This document shows, one piece after another, positions 59,505-64,000 of a stretch of 64,000 nt of DNA (position 1 is its first letter; each line of letters starts with the position of its first letter). The notes beneath the pieces are model-generated. The model saw only the letters and a program-made list of their open reading frames with translations, did not search any database and had not been told where the DNA came from. This DNA comes from Dillenia suffruticosa (taxonomy: Eukaryota > Streptophyta > Magnoliopsida > Dilleniales > Dilleniaceae): assembly GCA_033439265.1 (NCBI GenBank), contig JAVTVX010000010.1:15159490-15223489 (forward strand), given 5' to 3'. Position numbers and translations under genes: made by a program.

Positions 59505-61493
59505 TTTGTTATCTAACCATCTTGGCACTCAGTCAATTTGGTGTACACGAGAGCCAGTAAATTTGTACAGACTGAATACGCATGTAGGCTTTAATGGAAT
59601 CTTCATTGTCTTTTTAATGGTCATTTAGAAGTGGGTTTGAATGGGGGGTTCTGGTTTACGCTGTAATGGGTTCAAAATTGAAATATAAATAAATACCTGT
59701 CCTGTCCCCGTCCTGTTCTGCGAATCAATCTGAAATAGAAGAATGGAAGCGGGTACTTGAGATTTTTAGTATATGTCAAATATGGGGGTTGTTCGATTGG
59801 GTTATAGGGGAGACCTTGAATTTTGGTACTTGTGGATGAAATTATCCGTGGTTGATACAGAACCAAGTTTATCTGGACTAGGTTTACTTTATTTTTAGTA
59901 CTTTTCTGCTCTGTTTGATGTTCTCTTTCTCTGTAATAATTGCTTTTTATATCTTTGAGTTGTGGGGGAGATTCAGTGTCGAATTGAGCATATGACTAGT
60001 ATATCCCTTGCCTTTATATCAGTCTTAATTAAAACTTGCTTGCAAGGCCCATGAGAAATTGGATATCTTAGTAATTGCAAATATTAAAGTTTATTTAAAG
60101 CATTCAAACTTGTAAAAGAAAAAAAGAATTTTTTTTTGGGGGGGGGGGTTGGGTGAATATTTGTTGTGTTGGGTAGACCTCCATATCTGAATGCACCAAA
60201 CGTGACACTCCAATTACCTCATAATTTGGAAATTTATTGGTCTGCTAGTAGCGATGGTCATTTCCCAGTGGGAAAAGAGTGTTGGGTGCGACCAATATTG
60301 ATACCATGAGGGCTTCCATCCACTGTGATACCCAGCATTGGTCCAATATCATGAAAATGGACAGAGGTGATCAGTGAGATGATAGGAAAGTATATGCAGT
60401 ATTATTCCACTTGGCCTGTGTATGTATATTTAACTTTGTGAATACCAAAATATGGTTAACTGCTCTTAGCTGTGTTGGTAGTGTCAACAAAGTAGCCAAT
60501 CTCTTTTGCATTTTTATTAGTTGACAGTTGGAACATTTACGACTTATAATGTATTACCATAACTGTATTTTTTTAGTTGAAAGGCCAGAACTGTATTTCA
60601 TAAAATTGTTCTCTTTGAGCCCTTTTATATCGCTCAAGACTTCAAGCCTCCAACATGGTAATTTTTGCATTAAGTGGATACAGGGATGATAGAATGATCA
60701 AATATGGTGTCAATTATTCGATGTTTGTATTCTTTCTTATGGTATTTACTTCCATTTTCATGCTTTTGATAGATAATCTAAGAGTTTGGAATATCATGGT
60801 TAGGATTTATTCATATTCCATTGCTGTGTTTGATAGTATATCATCTTCATCTTTCTAATAATTGTGAATCTGCAAAGAAATCAGGGACTGCAAGCTGCTT
60901 AAGGTTCACAATACAGATCATCAGTACTCTTGTTCCACTTCGGATCTGAAATTGCAAGATTACAGGAGAAAACTATCTGTGGTGACTTATGCAGTACCAG
61001 AATCTGCTGCAACAATAGTAATTGCTGCGACAGTTGTTGGGGCGGCAGCTACTGCTCTTGTCAAGAGAATCCAAGCTTCTCAAGAAACTGTGTGGAAGTG
61101 ATTTGACAAATTTGATCTATGTTTCTTTCTCTCAGAAAGTTGAGCTTTTCAGTAATAGTACTTCACCTATTGCAGGAGCAAACTCCCTTAAAACCTTGTG
61201 AAGATTGTGGCGGTTCTGGTATATGTTCTGAATGCAAGGGTGAAGGCTTTGTGCTTAAGAAACTGTCGGAGGAAGGTGCAGAAAAAGCTAGATTGACAGC
61301 CAAGAATTTGGCCACCAGATATACAGCGGCGTAACTCTCTCTCTCTCTCTCTCTCTTTCTCCCTTGCCCTCCCTCCCTCTCTCACAAGAACATTTATGTC
61401 AACAGGCTTCCGAAGAAATGGAGTTACTGTACAAAGTGCTCTTCCTCCCGATCGTGTATCACTTGCGGTGGCCGAGGGAAGTTAATTGCTTAG
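59405..61493 (+). CDS. DnaJ-type cysteine-rich zinc-finger protein, probably plastidial
   Basis: Four exons, 59405-59447, 60878-61089, 61176-61330 and 61406-61493, join in phase to 165 aa. The N-terminus (MELSVQSAAFASLS) and the Ser/Thr-rich stretch after it resemble a chloroplast transit peptide; residues about 60-80 (ATIVIAATVVGAAATALV) could be a membrane or thylakoid segment. The C-terminal half holds two pairs of CxxCxxxG-type motifs, CEDCGGSGICSECKGEG and CTKCSSSRSCITCGGRG, as in the zinc-binding domain of DnaJ, but there is no J domain. This matches a small plant family of DnaJ/Hsp40 cysteine-rich domain proteins (BSD2-like) that act as plastid folding or oxidoreductase factors; the exact role is inferred. 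Exon 1 is short, and its start is chosen because the splice phase and transit-like composition fit. (CT)n tracts follow the donors of introns 1 and 3. Confidence 0.87.
59452..59501. repeat. (CT)25 microsatellite in intron 1 of the DnaJ-type gene
   Basis: Begins 4 bp after the splice donor at 59448. It is the longest CT tract in the window. Confidence 0.95.
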
Positions 61494-62385
61494 TTCAGCG
61501 TCAAGTTTCTTATCAAAATGAAAGCTAGGCTTCACCTTAAATCTGTTACGGGAAGCAAACAATCTTCTTGCGTTTTCAGAAGAATGTATGTGAGTTTTAT
61601 TTTGTCAATATTCATGAACCCAGTGCATTTGCTCATTCCTTTTAGCGCCTGACCAGCTGTATTAATTGACCAAGTGTCTTGAGTTTTATGTTCTTTGCTT
61701 TTCATGAATGTTTTAGGGGAAAAAGAAAGGAAGAAAAGGAAGTTGTCTGCCCAACTACCTTCGTGATAAACTTAGACTACTACTCCTCTGCGACCACCTT
61801 TGAACCCAGGTTTAATACAAAGAAAGAGAAAACTCGATTGAACCCTCCCATTCCCATTCCTTTTCTTCTGTAGCTAAGCTAGAAAGGTGTACATGCCCCG
61901 AAGATTTTATCATACTAGGCAACTCCGAAGCTTAAAATCGTTATTAAAAGCATCAGGATTGGTTTCACAGCACATATATAGTTTACTAATATACTCAGAA
62001 GCATTATTAAGATCATCAGAAATACAGTTAAATCTCTTTAAAGCATTATTAAAATTATTTAAAATGCTGTTTGTTTCTTAAAATTTATGCACTTTACCCT
62101 TCCATCTCCCTGCCTTAATATTATATTTCGCTTCAATAATATAAATTTCTGATAAGAGAGAATTATATTCGCTCTCAATCCTCTCTCCAACTCAAACATA
62201 CACGTTTATTAAATGGACTGAAATTCTCCTGCAGCCGTGTTTGCAAACAAGAGGTCCACCTGTGTTATTTATAGGCTTTGTGACTGTTAGATAAGGACAA
62301 AAGGCATGTGAAAACATGAAATTTGTATAATACTTTCTACTCGAACTTCACTTAAAATGTTGATTTTTGTTGTTGTTGGAATCAA
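61494..62385. other. Short convergent intergenic gap
   Basis: Between the DnaJ-type gene (+) and the nitrate transporter (-), whose 3' ends face each other. The stretch contains a set of near-repeats of about 24-30 bp around 61930-62070 with the theme aagcattattaaaa; otherwise only 3' UTR-like sequence. Confidence 0.6.
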
Positions 62386-64000
62386 CTAAACATGGTTTGG
62401 GGTAGAATTTGGTGGTGTTAGGGCGGAAGCTACCCTCCTGCCACGCTCCGAACGGCTGTTCTCGGCAAACTTGAGACTTGCCTGGTGCATACCCTTTTGC
62501 TTCTCCTCTTCATTATACTCATTTCCGTAATAGTATTCTTCATTAGAATTTGTGGCATCCTTTGAAGGAGGAAGGAACATGCTTCCCCATTGTGGGAAGT
62601 GAACCAACGTCACTGGAAGAGTACAGCACACAATCATAAGTCCCATATAAGATAGACCATCCGCGGTGGAATACTTTGAGCTCGTGAAAAACACTAGTTG
62701 AGTCAATCCAGATCCAAAGTTCCCACCAGCTCCAGTCATGCCAGATATAATGCCCAAAGATCGTCTAGAAATGAAGGGTATGATGCCAAAAGTTGCTCCA
62801 CAAGCTGCTTGTGCCCCCACCGAGAATAAGATCATTGCCACAATGGCCGTAGGAAGTGAACTGGCTCGGCCAAGCCAGACGCAGAAGGCACCTCCCATGG
62901 TTTGGAGGATCCAGAGAGTCCATAGCCTACCCCTCATGCCAAACCTTCTGGCTGCAAAGTCAGATGCAAACCCACCAAAGGGTCGAGCAACAATGTTGGC
63001 CATACCAAAGGTAGCTGCAATCACTCCAGCTGTGTGCAGCTTTAGATCAAACCTGTTACACCCAAAAACCCTATGGTCAGCTCAATTCTTGAAACTTATG
63101 ATGAAAGCTGAAAGGAAAGAATGATTAGAAACCCTACCTGTCATAGAAATATTCAGCAATGACGTTGTCAGTAGATAATTCAACACCCATAGAATAGCCA
63201 TATAGAAGAACAAAGATCCACGTTCTATAGTTTGTGACAGCATTCCACAGCACCTGAACATAAAGAAAAAGAACATAAGCTAAATCTTTTTATCTGAAAG
63301 TGAGGGTTGGTTTAAGGGAGGATTAAGATAACTAACTTTAGAGAACTTGTCTTTGTTAACTGCACCCTCCTTCTGCAGGGAACTGAGGTTTCCATCTGGT
63401 AAGTCTTGGCCCATGGTCAAGATTATGATCCCCATGATAACATGGAGCCATCCTGGAATGAAAAAGGCAATTCTCCAAGCAGTAAAAGGGGTCGAGCCGC
63501 ATCTACGAATTACTTCATAGAGCACTGGCATAATGAGTTGAGTAGCTCCACCACCCATGTTTCCCCAACCTGCAGCTGTCCCATTCACAAGCCCAATGAT
63601 CTTACTGTTAAACATTGTGCTCATCCAGTACTGACATGACACGAACGTAGCAAGAGAAAATCCAATCATGAATCGGACTGCTATGTATCCAGCAGCATCC
63701 GACACCAATGACATACAAAAGACAGCTGGGGCCGACAACATCAAAAGAAAAGCACACCCGTATCGTGGACCTATTAGGTCACAAACTGCACCCATCACCA
63801 ACCGAGAAAAGATGCTTCCAGAAACAGAAGCTACCCCAGCATTTCCAATATCGCGTTTTGTAAGGTTAAGGTTATCCCGAATGATGGGAACTAAAGGAGC
63901 AGCAGCGAAGGTGGAGACAAAGCAAGTAAAGAAAGAGATCCAAGAGAGGTGAAAAGTTCTCATGTGAGGGTTAGCAAAAGAGAAGATTTTAAAGACTTTG
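62386..64000 (-). CDS. NRT2.5: High-affinity nitrate transporter, NRT2.5 type (5' end outside the window)
   Basis: Three exons are present, 63337-64000 (continuing left of its start beyond the window), 63138-63253 and 62386-63052, all in phase; 482 codons are visible. Coding sequence runs to the window edge ([20 protein letters not shown]), so the ATG at 63963 is internal and not the start. The protein is a 12-span MFS permease of the NNP family: it has the MFS loop [20 protein letters not shown], the nitrate signatures [13 protein letters not shown] and [13 protein letters not shown], and the conserved tail GSMFLPPS...[15 protein letters not shown]. The sequence is closest to NRT2.5, the member induced under long-term nitrate starvation that works with NAR2.1/NRT3.1 at the plasma membrane; that is family knowledge. 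No defect is seen in the part present. Confidence 0.95.

Noticed and set aside
1-64000. CRISPR arrays, operons or bacterial-type features
   Set aside because: The window is plant nuclear DNA with spliced genes; no regularly spaced repeats of the CRISPR kind are present.

Overview
This 64 kb window is nuclear DNA of a seed plant, almost certainly a eudicot. It is AT-rich, with GT-AG introns in every gene, long (CT)n/(GA)n microsatellites, tRNA-derived SINEs and gene families that fit only plants (HIPP, SAUR, UGT86, NRT2, ABCG3, EVAN-type dolichol kinase). I cannot resolve the species. Eight gene loci are recognisable by reading spliced exons directly; seven look intact and one is damaged.

Layout. 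1-6.1 kb is repeat-rich: a small ORF with a TATA box, several SINEs and a decayed LINE. 6175-8049 (+) is a two-HMA-domain isoprenylated metal-binding protein (HIPP). 8.1-16.6 kb is a gene desert with SINEs. 16.6-19.0 kb (-) is a small transcription unit with two short ORFs that I do not recognise; it diverges from 19540-23232 (+), an ABCF1/GCN20-type ABC ATPase. 25930-26295 (-) is a SAUR gene. 26.4-32.9 kb is intergenic with SINEs. 32891-40533 (-) is a 14-exon dolichol kinase gene (EVAN/DOK type) with four apparent lesions. 40.7-43.3 kb is a triplicated promoter-like segment split by a GC-rich hAT-type element, immediately upstream of 43311-45165 (+), a UGT86A-type glycosyltransferase. 45659-52511 (-) is an 11-exon ABCG3-type half transporter. 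53-59 kb is mostly intergenic with a LINE RNase H fragment and an (AAT)n tract. 59405-61493 (+) is a small DnaJ-type zinc-finger protein, probably plastidial. 62386-64000 (-) is an NRT2.5-type nitrate transporter whose 5' end lies beyond the window.

The genes do not form a pathway or operon; they are unrelated housekeeping and stress/nutrient genes. The points most worth a second look are the damaged dolichol kinase gene, the uncharacterised two-ORF transcript divergent from ABCF1, the triplicated and transposon-split promoter of the UGT86 gene, the set of SINEs dated by clean target-site duplications, and the repeated placement of (CT)n tracts a few bases after splice donors.
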